From: Streptomyces fradiae
GTDB taxonomy: Bacteria; Actinomycetota; Actinomycetes; Streptomycetales; Streptomycetaceae
Assembly: GCF_041270065.1 (NCBI RefSeq)
Contig: NZ_CP065958.1
Span: 1,674,001-1,738,000, forward strand
Reading direction: 5' to 3'
Length of the DNA: 64,000 nt
Shown here: piece by piece, positions 46,481-53,999 of the stretch
Layout of the letters: the number at the start of each line of letters is the position of its first letter
How positions within the stretch are numbered: position 1 is the first letter of the stretch
Position numbers and translations under genes: made by a program
Notes under the pieces: generated by a model
Told to the model about the DNA's origin: nothing
Databases searched by the model: none
What the model saw: the letters and a program-made list of their open reading frames with translations, nothing else

Positions 46481-47860
46481 TCAGGCCCCGCCGGTGTGGA
46501 CCTGGAAGGCGGCGCGGCGGACCGCCTTCGCGAGGGCCGGGTCGGGGTGGGCGGCGGCGAGGGCCACCAGGACCTGGACGGTGCGGGGGTGGCCGACGGC
46601 GCGGACCTCGTCGAGCAGGGCGGGCACGGTGCCCTGCACGGCGGAGTCCAGGTGCCGAACGAGCAGCATGCCCTCGCCGTGGTCGGCTACGGCGGCCGCG
46701 GTGTCCACCCACAGCCAGGTGGCCTCCTCGCGGGTCAGCACCTCGGGGGCCTCGTCCGGGTCCGCGCCCTCGCACTCGGCGAGCCAGAGCAGGGCGTACG
46801 GGCGGAGCGAGGCGTCCGCGAGGGCGGCGCGGACCTCGGGCTCGGCCGGGGCGCCGACGACCCGCAGGGCCTCGAAGGCGAGGCCGCGCAGCAGGGCGTC
46901 CTCGCCGCGGGCGACGGCGAGGAGTTCGGCGACCGCGCTGGTGAGGGTGCGGGCGGCGAGCCAGGCGCGGTACTCGTCGCGGGCCGGGCCGGGGGTGAGC
47001 CGGGCGCAGCCGCGGAGCATGTCCTCGGCGGACTGCTCGATGTTGCCGGCCGGGCTCTGCGCGGCGACGCAGATCTGCTCCAGCTTGACCCAGACCGCCC
47101 AGTTGCCGAGCGGGGTGAGGGTGGCGTGCCGGTCGCCGGGGGCGGCGGCGAGGGTGAGCGCGCCGACGGCGGCCAGGCCCTCCAGGGCCCAGTCGAGCAG
47201 CGGCGGCAGCCCCTCGGCGGGGGCCTGTTCGACGGCCTCGCCGGGGTCCGGCACCTCGCAGCGCTCCTCGCGGAGCTCGTCCACGCGCTGCTCCAGGAGG
47301 TCGAGCAGTCCGCTGACGGCCACCGGCCCGGCGGACAGCTGGAGCAGCGAGAGCACCTGCGGGACGGCCTCGACGACTTCGGCGACGGCGCCGGCGGCGA
47401 CGCCTTCGGGCGCCGGGTGCACCAGCGACCAGGCGTCGAACAGCGCGACCCAGCCGCGCAGGACGGCGGAGTCGTCCCGGTCCCAGGCCTGCAGCCGCCA
47501 GCCGGGGCGGGCGGTCTCGCCGTGCAGTTCGACGAGCCCGGCGAGCCGCGCGCGGTCCCAGCCGGCCCGGACCTGTCCGGGGGTCAGGTCCAGTGCGGCG
47601 GCGGCCCGTTCGCCGTCCGGGGGTGCCGTCTCGGGCCGCCGGCCGACGGCGGCCCAGCGGGCGATGCGTACCGCGTCGGCGAGCACCGCGCGTGCCTGCA
47701 GGGCGAGTTCCGCGCGGGGCGGAGTCCCCTCGGGCGGCCGCGGCGCCGGCCGGGTCCGCCGGGCCGTCACGGCCTTTCGTGCGGTGGCGAGGGCCCCCGG
47801 ACGGACGAGTCGGAGTCTGGAGTTGCGCGCGAAGGGTTCATCGGGCTTTCGAGACGTCAC
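46481..47860 (-). CDS. Helical-repeat protein, unknown function
   Basis: A 459-residue cytosolic protein with Ala/Leu/Glu-rich composition. The N-terminal third has a winged-helix-like segment (LDLTPGQVRAGWDRARLAGL) and the C-terminal third HEAT-like helical hairpins (LLRGLAFEALRVVGAPAEPE, then PRTVQVLVALAAAHPDPALA). No enzyme motif is visible. Start ATG 47860 gives MTSRKPDEPFARN. It lies between the giant secreted protein and an alpha/beta hydrolase, same strand, with gaps over 140 bp, so it is probably its own transcript. A protein-interaction scaffold is the best guess. Confidence 0.75.
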   Translation of the reverse strand: MTSRKPDEPFARNSRLRLVRPGALATARKAVTARRTRPAPRPPEGTPPRAELALQARAVLADAVRIARWAAVGRRPETAPPDGERAAAALDLTPGQVRAGWDRARLAGLVELHGETARPGWRLQAWDRDDSAVLRGWVALFDAWSLVHPAPEGVAAGAVAEVVEAVPQVLSLLQLSAGPVAVSGLLDLLEQRVDELREERCEVPDPGEAVEQAPAEGLPPLLDWALEGLAAVGALTLAAAPGDRHATLTPLGNWAVWVKLEQICVAAQSPAGNIEQSAEDMLRGCARLTPGPARDEYRAWLAARTLTSAVAELLAVARGEDALLRGLAFEALRVVGAPAEPEVRAALADASLRPYALLWLAECEGADPDEAPEVLTREEATWLWVDTAAAVADHGEGMLLVRHLDSAVQGTVPALLDEVRAVGHPRTVQVLVALAAAHPDPALAKAVRRAAFQVHTGGA

Positions 47861-48011
47861 GGAGGGCAGTCTTCCCGCTGACGGCCCGAAAGCCCAATCG
47901 GAATCGGCGACCCCGCCGCCGGGGCCCTCCGGGGCTCCTGACGGGCCCTGGGCGCGCGTCCGGACGAGGGGTGTCCAGGACGGGTGTCCAGAGGGGCGTC
48001 CGGAGGGGTGT

Positions 48012-49175
48012 CTAGACGAGCGGGGTCACGAACCGCCGTACCGCCTCCTCGTAGCGGACCGGGTCGGCGTTCCACATGGCCGCGTGCGGGGCGCGCGTGA
48101 CCGGGGTGAGGGTGACCAGGTCGGGGCGGAGCTCGGCGAGGCGGCGGGAGTGCTCCCAGGGGGCGATGGTGTCGTCGGGGCCGTGGAAGAGGAGGACCGG
48201 GACGCGCAGCGCGGCCGGGTCGGCGGCCTCCTGGATGCGGTCGCCGTGCAGTCCGGTGCGGCCCTGGGCGGCGCGGACGGCGAGCGGGAGCAGGACGGCG
48301 GGGATCCGGCGGGCGGCGGCGAGGTTGCGCAGGGTGGTCTCCCAGTCGAGGACCGGGGAGTCGAGGACCAGGCCGCGGATCCGGTCGCGCACCCCGGAGC
48401 CGGCGGCGGCGTGCAGGGCCATCGAGGCACCGGTGCCCCAGCCGTGCAGGACGACGCCGGTGGCGCCGCGCCGGACGGCGTAGCGGATGGCGGCGTCGAC
48501 GTCGCGCCACTCGGAGTCGCCGAGGTGGGCGAGCCCGTCGGGGGCGGGCGGCGCGCCGGCGTCGCCGCGGTAGGCGGGGATCAGCACGGGCACCTGGCGC
48601 CGCTGCAGGAAGGGCACCAGGTTGAGCGGGTGCTCGCGGGTGGTGCCGAGGCCGTGCAGGGCGATCACCCAGGTGCCGCGCGCGCCGGGCACGAGCCAGC
48701 CGGGCAGGTTGCCGAGCTCGCCGGGGATCTCGACCTCCTCGTACCGCAGGCCGAGCGCGGTCTCGGGGGTGCCGCAGTGCAGCTGCGGGGTGAGCCGGAC
48801 CTTGGCGCCGGGGCCGAGGGTGCCGAGCTCGACCCGTTCGAGCCGCCGGACGACGGTGTCGGCGGTGTGCGGGACCCGGTCGAGGACCGGGCCGATCACC
48901 GCGTGCAGGCCGTCCGCCTCGATCCCGTAGGTGCCGGGCCGCAGGGAGGCCAGGGCGCGGGTGAGGGTGATCCGGCCGGGGCCGGTGGCATGCACGGTGA
49001 GCCGTGGATCGCCGGGGAAGGGGCGGCCCGAGGGCACCCCGAGGGCGGCGTCGCTGGCGTAGCGGCCGGCCGCCACCGCGGCCGCGCCGAGGACTGTCAC
49101 TGTGGTGACGGCCGCTGCCGTCGCTGTAGCCGGGCGCACGCTCCCAGTGTCGGCAGCCTGCCCGCGCCCTGCCAC
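48012..49175 (-). CDS. Membrane-anchored alpha/beta hydrolase-fold protein with Gly at the nucleophile site
   Basis: A 387-residue protein with an N-terminal hydrophobic anchor (about 15-40, TATAAAVTTVTVLGAAAVAA) and an alpha/beta hydrolase domain after a 100-residue lead. HGLG marks the oxyanion loop (ALHGLGTTREHPLN). The nucleophile elbow reads LHGWGTGASMAL, with Gly where GxSxG has Ser. Asp in HGPDDTIAPW and His in RAPHAAMW keep the other triad positions. So either it is non-hydrolytic or uses another residue. ATG 49175. Divergent from the phosphate transporter across 335 bp. Confidence 0.85.
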   Translation of the reverse strand: MAGRGQAADTGSVRPATATAAAVTTVTVLGAAAVAAGRYASDAALGVPSGRPFPGDPRLTVHATGPGRITLTRALASLRPGTYGIEADGLHAVIGPVLDRVPHTADTVVRRLERVELGTLGPGAKVRLTPQLHCGTPETALGLRYEEVEIPGELGNLPGWLVPGARGTWVIALHGLGTTREHPLNLVPFLQRRQVPVLIPAYRGDAGAPPAPDGLAHLGDSEWRDVDAAIRYAVRRGATGVVLHGWGTGASMALHAAAGSGVRDRIRGLVLDSPVLDWETTLRNLAAARRIPAVLLPLAVRAAQGRTGLHGDRIQEAADPAALRVPVLLFHGPDDTIAPWEHSRRLAELRPDLVTLTPVTRAPHAAMWNADPVRYEEAVRRFVTPLV

Positions 49176-49510
49176 CGGGCGGGCCCCTCGGTGGGTGCGG
49201 CGAAGCCGTGACGGCCCTCCTCCGAGTGACGTGGGTCTCGTCCGCCGGGTCCTCCGTGCGGCTGACGTGGTCCACGGGGCGATACGGAGCGGGAGGGGCG
49301 GACGCTACGCGCGTTGCGCGAGGCCCGGAAACGCCCGGATTACCCGGGGTCGCACCCTGACCGCATCGTGGACATCCGTACGAACACAAACGGAAGCGGA
49401 ACCTCCGCCCTCCGGATAGGGACACCACTGCGCCCGACCCAGTTCACCTTCCGTTCACCCAGGTTGCGTACGTTCAAGCAGCCACTGACGTCAAACGATT
49501 GCCTGGGTAA
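49176..49510. promoter_or_regulatory. Divergent intergenic region containing a Pho box
   Basis: A 335-bp gap between the hydrolase and the Pit transporter. The last 70 bp hold the Pho box and the transporter promoter. The rest has imperfect repeats of TGACGTGG and CGC-rich stretches but no gene, RNA element or strong hairpin that I can support. Confidence 0.6.
49442..49463 (+). promoter_or_regulatory. PhoP-binding Pho box (two 11-bp direct repeats)
   Basis: GTTCACCTTCC followed directly by GTTCACCCAGG: two consecutive 11-bp direct-repeat units, the Streptomyces PhoP core, 47 bp upstream of the Pit transporter ATG. A partial third unit (ACGTTCAAG) follows. Confidence 0.82.
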
Positions 49511-50797
49511 ATGGAACACATCACGCTGCTGCTCGCCATTGTGGTCGTGACAGCTCTCGTGTTCGATTTCACGAACGGTTTCCACGACACCGCCAACGCG
49601 ATGGCGACGACCATCTCGACCGGTGCACTCAAGCCCAAGACGGCGGTGGCCATGTCCGCCGTGCTGAACCTGGTCGGCGCGTTCCTGTCGGTGGAGGTCG
49701 CCAAGACGATCTCCAAGGGGCTCGTCAACGAGGAGGGCATCCAGCCCGAAGTCATCCTCGCCGCGCTCGTCGGCGCGATCCTCTGGAATCTGGTGACCTG
49801 GCTGGTCGGACTGCCGTCCAGCTCCTCCCACGCCCTGATGGGCGGCCTCATCGGCGCGACCGTCGCCTCGATCGGCTTCAGCGGGGTCAACGGCGAGAGC
49901 GTCGTGACCAAGGTGCTCATCCCGGCGGTCGCCGCGCCGATCGTCGCCGGCCTGGCCGCGATGCTCGCCACCCGCCTGACGTACCGCCTGGACAAGAAGA
50001 CCGACGCCAGGACGACCGAGAAGGGCTACCGGGCCGGCCAGATCGCCTCCGCCGGTCTCGTCTCCCTCGCCCACGGCACCAACGACGCCCAGAAGACGAT
50101 GGGCATCATCACCCTGGCCCTGGTCGCCGGCGGCGTCCTCGCCCCCGGCTCCAACCCGCCGGTCTGGGTCATCGTCTCCGCCGGTACGGCCATCGCGCTC
50201 GGCACCTACCTCGGCGGCTGGCGCATCATCCGCACCATGGGCAAGGGCCTCACGGACCTCCAGCCGCAGCAGGGCTTCGCCGCCCAGACCAGCGCGGCCA
50301 CCACCATCCTGGCCTCCGCCCACCTCGGCTTCTCGCTCTCCACCACCCACGTCGTCTCCGGCGGCGTGATGGGCGCCGGCCTGGGCCGCAAGGGCGGTGT
50401 CGTCCGCTGGTCGACCGCCACCCGGATGTTCGTCGCCTGGGGCCTGACCCTCCCGGCCGCCGGCCTGGTCGGCGCCGGTGCCGAGTTCGTCGCCAGCCAG
50501 GGCCAGTGGGGCGTGTACGTGGTCGCGGCCTTCCTGGTCGCCTCCTGCGTCGGCATCTGGCTGGTCTCGCGCCGCCAGGTGGTCGACCACACCAACGTCA
50601 ACGACGTCGAGTCCGGTGCCGGCACCGACACCGCGGCCGAGCCCGCGGGCGTCGTCACCACCGCCATCGCCGCCGTCACCCCGCCGCCGGCCGCCGGCTC
50701 CGTCGCCGCCGTCGCGGACCCGGACCTGAAGACCACCATCCCCGCCCCCAACCCCGCGGACCCCGCCGCTCCCGCGGCCCCCGCCGCCGCGGTCTGA
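49511..50797 (+). CDS. Low-affinity inorganic phosphate transporter (Pit family)
   Basis: A 428-residue membrane protein of the PiT family, 9-10 hydrophobic segments. Both family signatures are present: FDFTNGFHDTANAMATTIST near the start and SLAHGTNDAQKTMGI in the second half, with LPSSSSHALMGGLIGA as the substrate loop. A Pro/Ala-rich tail of about 80 residues (after HTNVNDVE) exceeds the usual length and is probably unstructured and cytosolic. ATG 49511. A Pho box upstream implies PhoR-PhoP control; by memory this is the pitH2 locus of S. coelicolor. Confidence 0.94.
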   Translation: MEHITLLLAIVVVTALVFDFTNGFHDTANAMATTISTGALKPKTAVAMSAVLNLVGAFLSVEVAKTISKGLVNEEGIQPEVILAALVGAILWNLVTWLVGLPSSSSHALMGGLIGATVASIGFSGVNGESVVTKVLIPAVAAPIVAGLAAMLATRLTYRLDKKTDARTTEKGYRAGQIASAGLVSLAHGTNDAQKTMGIITLALVAGGVLAPGSNPPVWVIVSAGTAIALGTYLGGWRIIRTMGKGLTDLQPQQGFAAQTSAATTILASAHLGFSLSTTHVVSGGVMGAGLGRKGGVVRWSTATRMFVAWGLTLPAAGLVGAGAEFVASQGQWGVYVVAAFLVASCVGIWLVSRRQVVDHTNVNDVESGAGTDTAAEPAGVVTTAIAAVTPPPAAGSVAAVADPDLKTTIPAPNPADPAAPAAPAAAV

Positions 50798-50817
50798 GGA
50801 AGAGGAACCGGAACAGC

Positions 50818-51039
50818 ATGAAGATCGACTGGGCAGCCCTCGGCTCCGTCTTCGGAGTCAGCCTCGTGGCCACCGTGGCCCTCGTGGGCCTCTTCACCCT
50901 CGGCATCGTCGGCCTCGGCAAGCAGGAGCAGGCCGCGGCCCAGGGAGGCTCCGCCACCCTGGCCCGTACCGGCGCCTACGCCTGCTTCGCGCTCTGCGCG
51001 GCGGCCGTGGCGTACGGCATCTATCTGATCGTCGCCTGA
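50818..51039 (+). CDS. Small membrane protein partner of the Pit transporter
   Basis: A 73-residue protein with two hydrophobic helices (about 5-32 and 49-72) joined by a short Gln/Ala/Gly loop. ATG 50818 lies 20 bp past the transporter stop after an AGGAAGAGGAA run, so it is cotranscribed. The pair recurs at the same place in other Streptomyces (memory). Function unknown; an accessory subunit of the phosphate transporter is the natural guess. A perfect 15-bp hairpin follows. Confidence 0.8.
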   Translation: MKIDWAALGSVFGVSLVATVALVGLFTLGIVGLGKQEQAAAQGGSATLARTGAYACFALCAAAVAYGIYLIVA

Positions 51040-51060
51040 TCGTCGCCTGACGGAACGTTC

Positions 51061-51104
51061 ACGGCAGTGGGGTCCGCACCTTCGGGTGGGGACCCCACTG
51101 CCGT
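51061..51104 (+). terminator. Terminator of the phosphate-transporter operon
   Basis: Arms ACGGCAGTGGGGTCC (51061-51075) and GGACCCCACTGCCGT (51090-51104) pair perfectly over 15 bp, 21 bp past the operon's last stop and before the cobalamin riboswitch. Confidence 0.88.
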
Positions 51105-51184
51105 GTTTGTGGTGCTTCGCACAGTGACCCGTCGCAGGTCAGTCCCTGGTCAGGGGTGAGTTGACGGGTGTTCGCGGGGCGTGG

Positions 51185-51300
51185 TGGACTGCCGGGGCCA
51201 TTACGGCGGCAAGAAGAGGAAGTCCGGTGCGATTCCGGCGCGGTCCCGCCACTGTGACCGGCCCCCGAGGGGCCGGGAGTCAGGAACTCTCGCCGCCGGT
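51185..51300 (+). promoter_or_regulatory. Cobalamin (B12) riboswitch
   Basis: The conserved core is clear: GAGGAAGTCCGGTGCGATTC, then CCCGCCACTGTGA, then the B12 box region GGGAGTCAGGAACTCTCGCC. GGCGGC near 51205 can pair with GCCGCC near 51293 to close the element. It lies 44-160 bp upstream of cobD and is followed by a small CAGGG/CCCTG hairpin ahead of a GTGAGGA ribosome-binding site, which suggests control of translation start by coenzyme B12. The promoter must lie in the 80 bp between the upstream terminator and the core. Confidence 0.88.
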
Positions 51301-51343
51301 CACGTCGATCCAGGGCGCGGACCCTGAGTGAGGACACAGCGTC

Positions 51344-52318
51344 ATGCCCGGCCGCGGCTCCAGACCGTCCGCCCGCACGTCCCTCTTCGCGTACGGAGCG
51401 GCCGCCGGCCTCGCCGTCGACCTGCTCCTCGGCGATCCGCGCCGCGCCCATCCCGTCGCCGCTTTCGGCCGGGCCGCGAGCGCCGTCGAACGGCGCCTGT
51501 ACCGCGACGACCGTGGCCGGGGCGCCCTGCACACGGCCGTCTGCGCGGGCGGCGCCGTCGCGCTCGGCGCCCTCGCCGCCCGTACGGTACGGGGCAGCCG
51601 CGCCGCCACCGCCGCCCTGACCGCCGCCTCCGTGTGGGCCGTCGTCGGCGGTACGACCCTGGGCCGGGAGGCCCGCGCGATCGGCGGGGCGCTCGCCGCC
51701 GGGGACCTGGAGGTCGCCCGGGAACGCATGCCGCACCTGGTCGGCCGCGACCCGCAGGCGCTCGACGGGCCCGCGATGGCCCGCGCGGTCGTCGAGTCCG
51801 TCGCCGAGAACACCTCCGACGCCGTCGTCGGCGCGCTGGTGTGGGGCGCGGTCGCCGGAGTACCCGGGCTGCTCGGCTTCCGCGCCGTGAACACCCTGGA
51901 CGCCATGGTCGGCCACAAGTCGCCGCGCTACCGGCGCTACGGCTGGGCCTCGGCCCGCCTCGACGACCTGGCCGGCGCGCCCGGCGCCCGGCTCACCGCC
52001 GTCCTCGCGACCGTCGCCGGTGGCGACCCGCGGGGCGCCGTGCGCGCCTGGCGGGCGGACGCGGGCAAGCACCCGAGCCCCAACGCGGGGCCGGTGGAGG
52101 CGGCGTTCGCGGGGGCGCTCGGGGTACGACTCGGGGGCACCCTCTCGTACGGCGGACGGGTCGAGCACCGGCCCGTCCTCAACGGCGAGGGGCGGCCCGT
52201 CGAGGTCGCCGACATCGAGCGGGCCGTCCGGCTCTCCCGCCGGGTGACCTGGCTGACCCTGGCCGTCTGTGTGGGCGGCCGCATGATCGCGAGCGCGCTG
52301 AAGCGGAGGAACGCATGA
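51344..52318 (+). CDS. cobD: Adenosylcobinamide-phosphate synthase CobD/CbiB
   Basis: Joins (R)-1-amino-2-propanol phosphate to adenosylcobyric acid, making adenosylcobinamide phosphate; integral membrane protein of 324 residues. The family segments are present: [17 protein letters not shown] at the N-terminus, [16 protein letters not shown] in the middle, and the long [18 protein letters not shown] region late. About four or five hydrophobic helices. ATG 51344 follows GAGGACACAG. First gene of the riboswitch-controlled cobalamin operon; the stop overlaps cobQ by 4 bp. Confidence 0.94.
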   Translation: MPGRGSRPSARTSLFAYGAAAGLAVDLLLGDPRRAHPVAAFGRAASAVERRLYRDDRGRGALHTAVCAGGAVALGALAARTVRGSRAATAALTAASVWAVVGGTTLGREARAIGGALAAGDLEVARERMPHLVGRDPQALDGPAMARAVVESVAENTSDAVVGALVWGAVAGVPGLLGFRAVNTLDAMVGHKSPRYRRYGWASARLDDLAGAPGARLTAVLATVAGGDPRGAVRAWRADAGKHPSPNAGPVEAAFAGALGVRLGGTLSYGGRVEHRPVLNGEGRPVEVADIERAVRLSRRVTWLTLAVCVGGRMIASALKRRNA

Positions 52319-53823
52319 GGGGTGGGGGGCTGCTCGTCGCCGGGACCACGTCCGACGCGGGCAAGAGCGTCGTGACGGCCGGCATCTGCCGGTGGCTGGT
52401 CCGGCAGGGCGTCAAGGTGGCGCCGTTCAAGGGGCAGAACATGTCCCTCAACTCCTTCGTGACGCGGGAGGGGGCGGAGATCGGCCGCGCGCAGGCCATG
52501 CAGGCGCAGGCCGCGCGCGTGGAGCCGACCGCGCTGATGAACCCGGTGCTGCTCAAGCCCGGCAGCGACCGGTCCAGCCAGGTCGTCCTGATGGGCAGGC
52601 CGGTCGGGGAGCTGAGCGCCCGCGGCTACCACGGGGGGCGGCAGAAGGAGCTGTTCGAGCCGGTCCTCGCCTGCCTGGAGGAGCTGCGCGCCACGCACGA
52701 CGCGGTGATCTGCGAGGGCGCGGGCAGCCCCGCCGAGATCAATCTGCGGCGCACCGACATCGTCAACATGGGCATCGCGCGGGCCGCGCGGCTGCCGGTG
52801 GTCGTGGTCGGCGACATCGACCGGGGCGGGGTCTTCGCCCAGTTCTTCGGCACGACGGCGCTGCTCGCGCCCGAGGACCAGGAGCTGATCGCCGGCTATC
52901 TGGTGAACAAGTTCCGCGGCGACGTGACGCTGCTCGAACCGGGGCTCGACATGCTGCTGGGCCTCACCGGGCGCCCGACGCTCGGTGTCCTGCCGTACGC
53001 GCACGGCCTCGGCATCGACGAGGAGGACGGCCTGCGGGTCTCGCTGCGCGGCGCGGTGCGCGAGTCGGTCGTGGCGCCGCCGGTCGGCGCGGACGTGCTG
53101 CGGGTCGCCGTCTGCGCCGTACCGCTGATGTCCAACTTCACGGACGTGGACGCACTGGCCGCCGAACCGGGTGTCGTGGTCCGCTTCGTGGACCGCCCGG
53201 AGGAGCTCGCCGACGCGGACCTGGTCGTGGTGCCGGGCACGCGCGGCACCGTCAAGGCGCTCGCCTGGCTGCGCGAGCGCGGCCTCGCCGACGCGCTCGT
53301 CCGGCGGGCCGCCGAGGGCCGCCCGATCCTCGGCATCTGCGGCGGCTTCCAGGCGCTCGGCGAGCACATCGACGACGAGGTCGAGTCCCGCGCGGGCGCG
53401 GTGGCGGGCCTGGGGCTGCTTCCCGTACGGGTCCGGTTCGCGCCCGAGAAGACGCTGGCCCGGCCGGTCGGCGAGGCGCTCGGCGAGCGGGTCGAGGGGT
53501 ACGAGATCCACCACGGCGTGGCCGAGGTGCTCGGCGGGGAGGCGTTCCTGGACGGCTGCCGGGTCGGCGCCGTCTGGGGCACCCACTGGCACGGCTCCCT
53601 GGAGAGCGACGGCTTCCGCCGCGCCTTCCTGCGCGAGGTGGCCGCCGCGGCCGGGCGGGCCTTCGTACCCGCGCCCGACACCAGCTTCGGCGCCCTGCGC
53701 GAGGAACAGCTCGACCGCCTCGGCGACCTGATCGAGGAACACGCCGACACGGACGCGCTGCTGCGGCTGATCGAGAAGGGCGCGCCGGTGGGGCTGCCGT
53801 TCGTACCGCCGGGTGCGCCGTGA
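52315..53823 (+). CDS. cobQ: Cobyric acid synthase CobQ/CbiP
   Basis: Amidates four side chains of adenosylcobyrinic acid a,c-diamide using glutamine and ATP. 502 residues: an N-terminal dethiobiotin-synthetase-like ATPase (P-loop GTTSDAGKS, then [20 protein letters not shown]) and a C-terminal class I glutamine amidotransferase domain with Cys342 in [10 protein letters not shown] and a His in HWHGSLE. ATG 52315 overlaps cobD by 4 bp (ATGA). It is followed not by cobN but by a 172-bp gap with a CRISPR-like unit. Confidence 0.95.
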   Translation: MRGGGLLVAGTTSDAGKSVVTAGICRWLVRQGVKVAPFKGQNMSLNSFVTREGAEIGRAQAMQAQAARVEPTALMNPVLLKPGSDRSSQVVLMGRPVGELSARGYHGGRQKELFEPVLACLEELRATHDAVICEGAGSPAEINLRRTDIVNMGIARAARLPVVVVGDIDRGGVFAQFFGTTALLAPEDQELIAGYLVNKFRGDVTLLEPGLDMLLGLTGRPTLGVLPYAHGLGIDEEDGLRVSLRGAVRESVVAPPVGADVLRVAVCAVPLMSNFTDVDALAAEPGVVVRFVDRPEELADADLVVVPGTRGTVKALAWLRERGLADALVRRAAEGRPILGICGGFQALGEHIDDEVESRAGAVAGLGLLPVRVRFAPEKTLARPVGEALGERVEGYEIHHGVAEVLGGEAFLDGCRVGAVWGTHWHGSLESDGFRRAFLREVAAAAGRAFVPAPDTSFGALREEQLDRLGDLIEEHADTDALLRLIEKGAPVGLPFVPPGAP

Positions 53824-53834
53824 GTATGCCGGGC

Positions 53835-53925
53835 GGGATTATCCCCGCGTGTGCGGGGAGCAGCGGAGCAGCCCGATCAAGTGCTCGTGAAGCAGCGGGC
53901 CATCCCCGCGGTGGCAAGGAGGGCC
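53835..53925. CRISPR. Orphan type I-E-like CRISPR unit: one good repeat, 33-nt spacer, one decayed repeat
   Basis: Repeat 1 (53835-53863, 29 nt) has the type I-E build: ATCCCCGC stem, 4-nt loop GTGT, GCGGGGAGC; compare the E. coli repeat TTATCCCCGC....GCGGGGA. A 33-nt spacer (53864-53896) follows. Repeat 2 (53897-53925) keeps GGG..ATCCCCGCG and GGAG but has lost one base and its right stem (GGCAAGGAG). The 62-nt period matches I-E spacing (29 + 32/33). No cas gene is in the window. It sits between cobQ and the chelatase gene and is probably the remnant of an array, or a lone repeat in a leader RNA. Confidence 0.6.
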
Positions 53926-53927
53926 TC

Positions 53928-53999
53928 ATGTTGTCGCAGACCCACCACGGAAACGTCCGAGCCGTACGAATGCCACTCGAAGGAGTGACCACCCGATGA
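53928..53999 (+). CDS. Short leader ORF (23 aa) overlapping the chelatase start
   Basis: ATG 53928 opens a 23-residue frame (MLSQTHHGNVRAVRMPLEGV...) ending TGA at 53997-53999. It has an excellent Shine-Dalgarno, AAGGAGG, five nt upstream, better than that of the chelatase gene. The stop overlaps the chelatase ATG by 4 bp (ATGA). So ribosomes finishing the small ORF could restart on the chelatase gene. The Shine-Dalgarno lies in the decayed CRISPR repeat. Whether the peptide itself matters is unknown. Confidence 0.5.
   Translation: MLSQTHHGNVRAVRMPLEGVTTR

Noticed and set aside
51061..51104. The hairpin after the phosphate-transporter operon as part of the riboswitch
   Set aside because: It is a perfect 15-bp stem right after the operon stop and 80 bp before the cobalamin core; a terminator is the simpler reading.
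53835..53925. A complete CRISPR-Cas locus
   Set aside because: Only one good and one decayed repeat are present and no cas gene lies in the window, so only a remnant or solitary unit is claimed.
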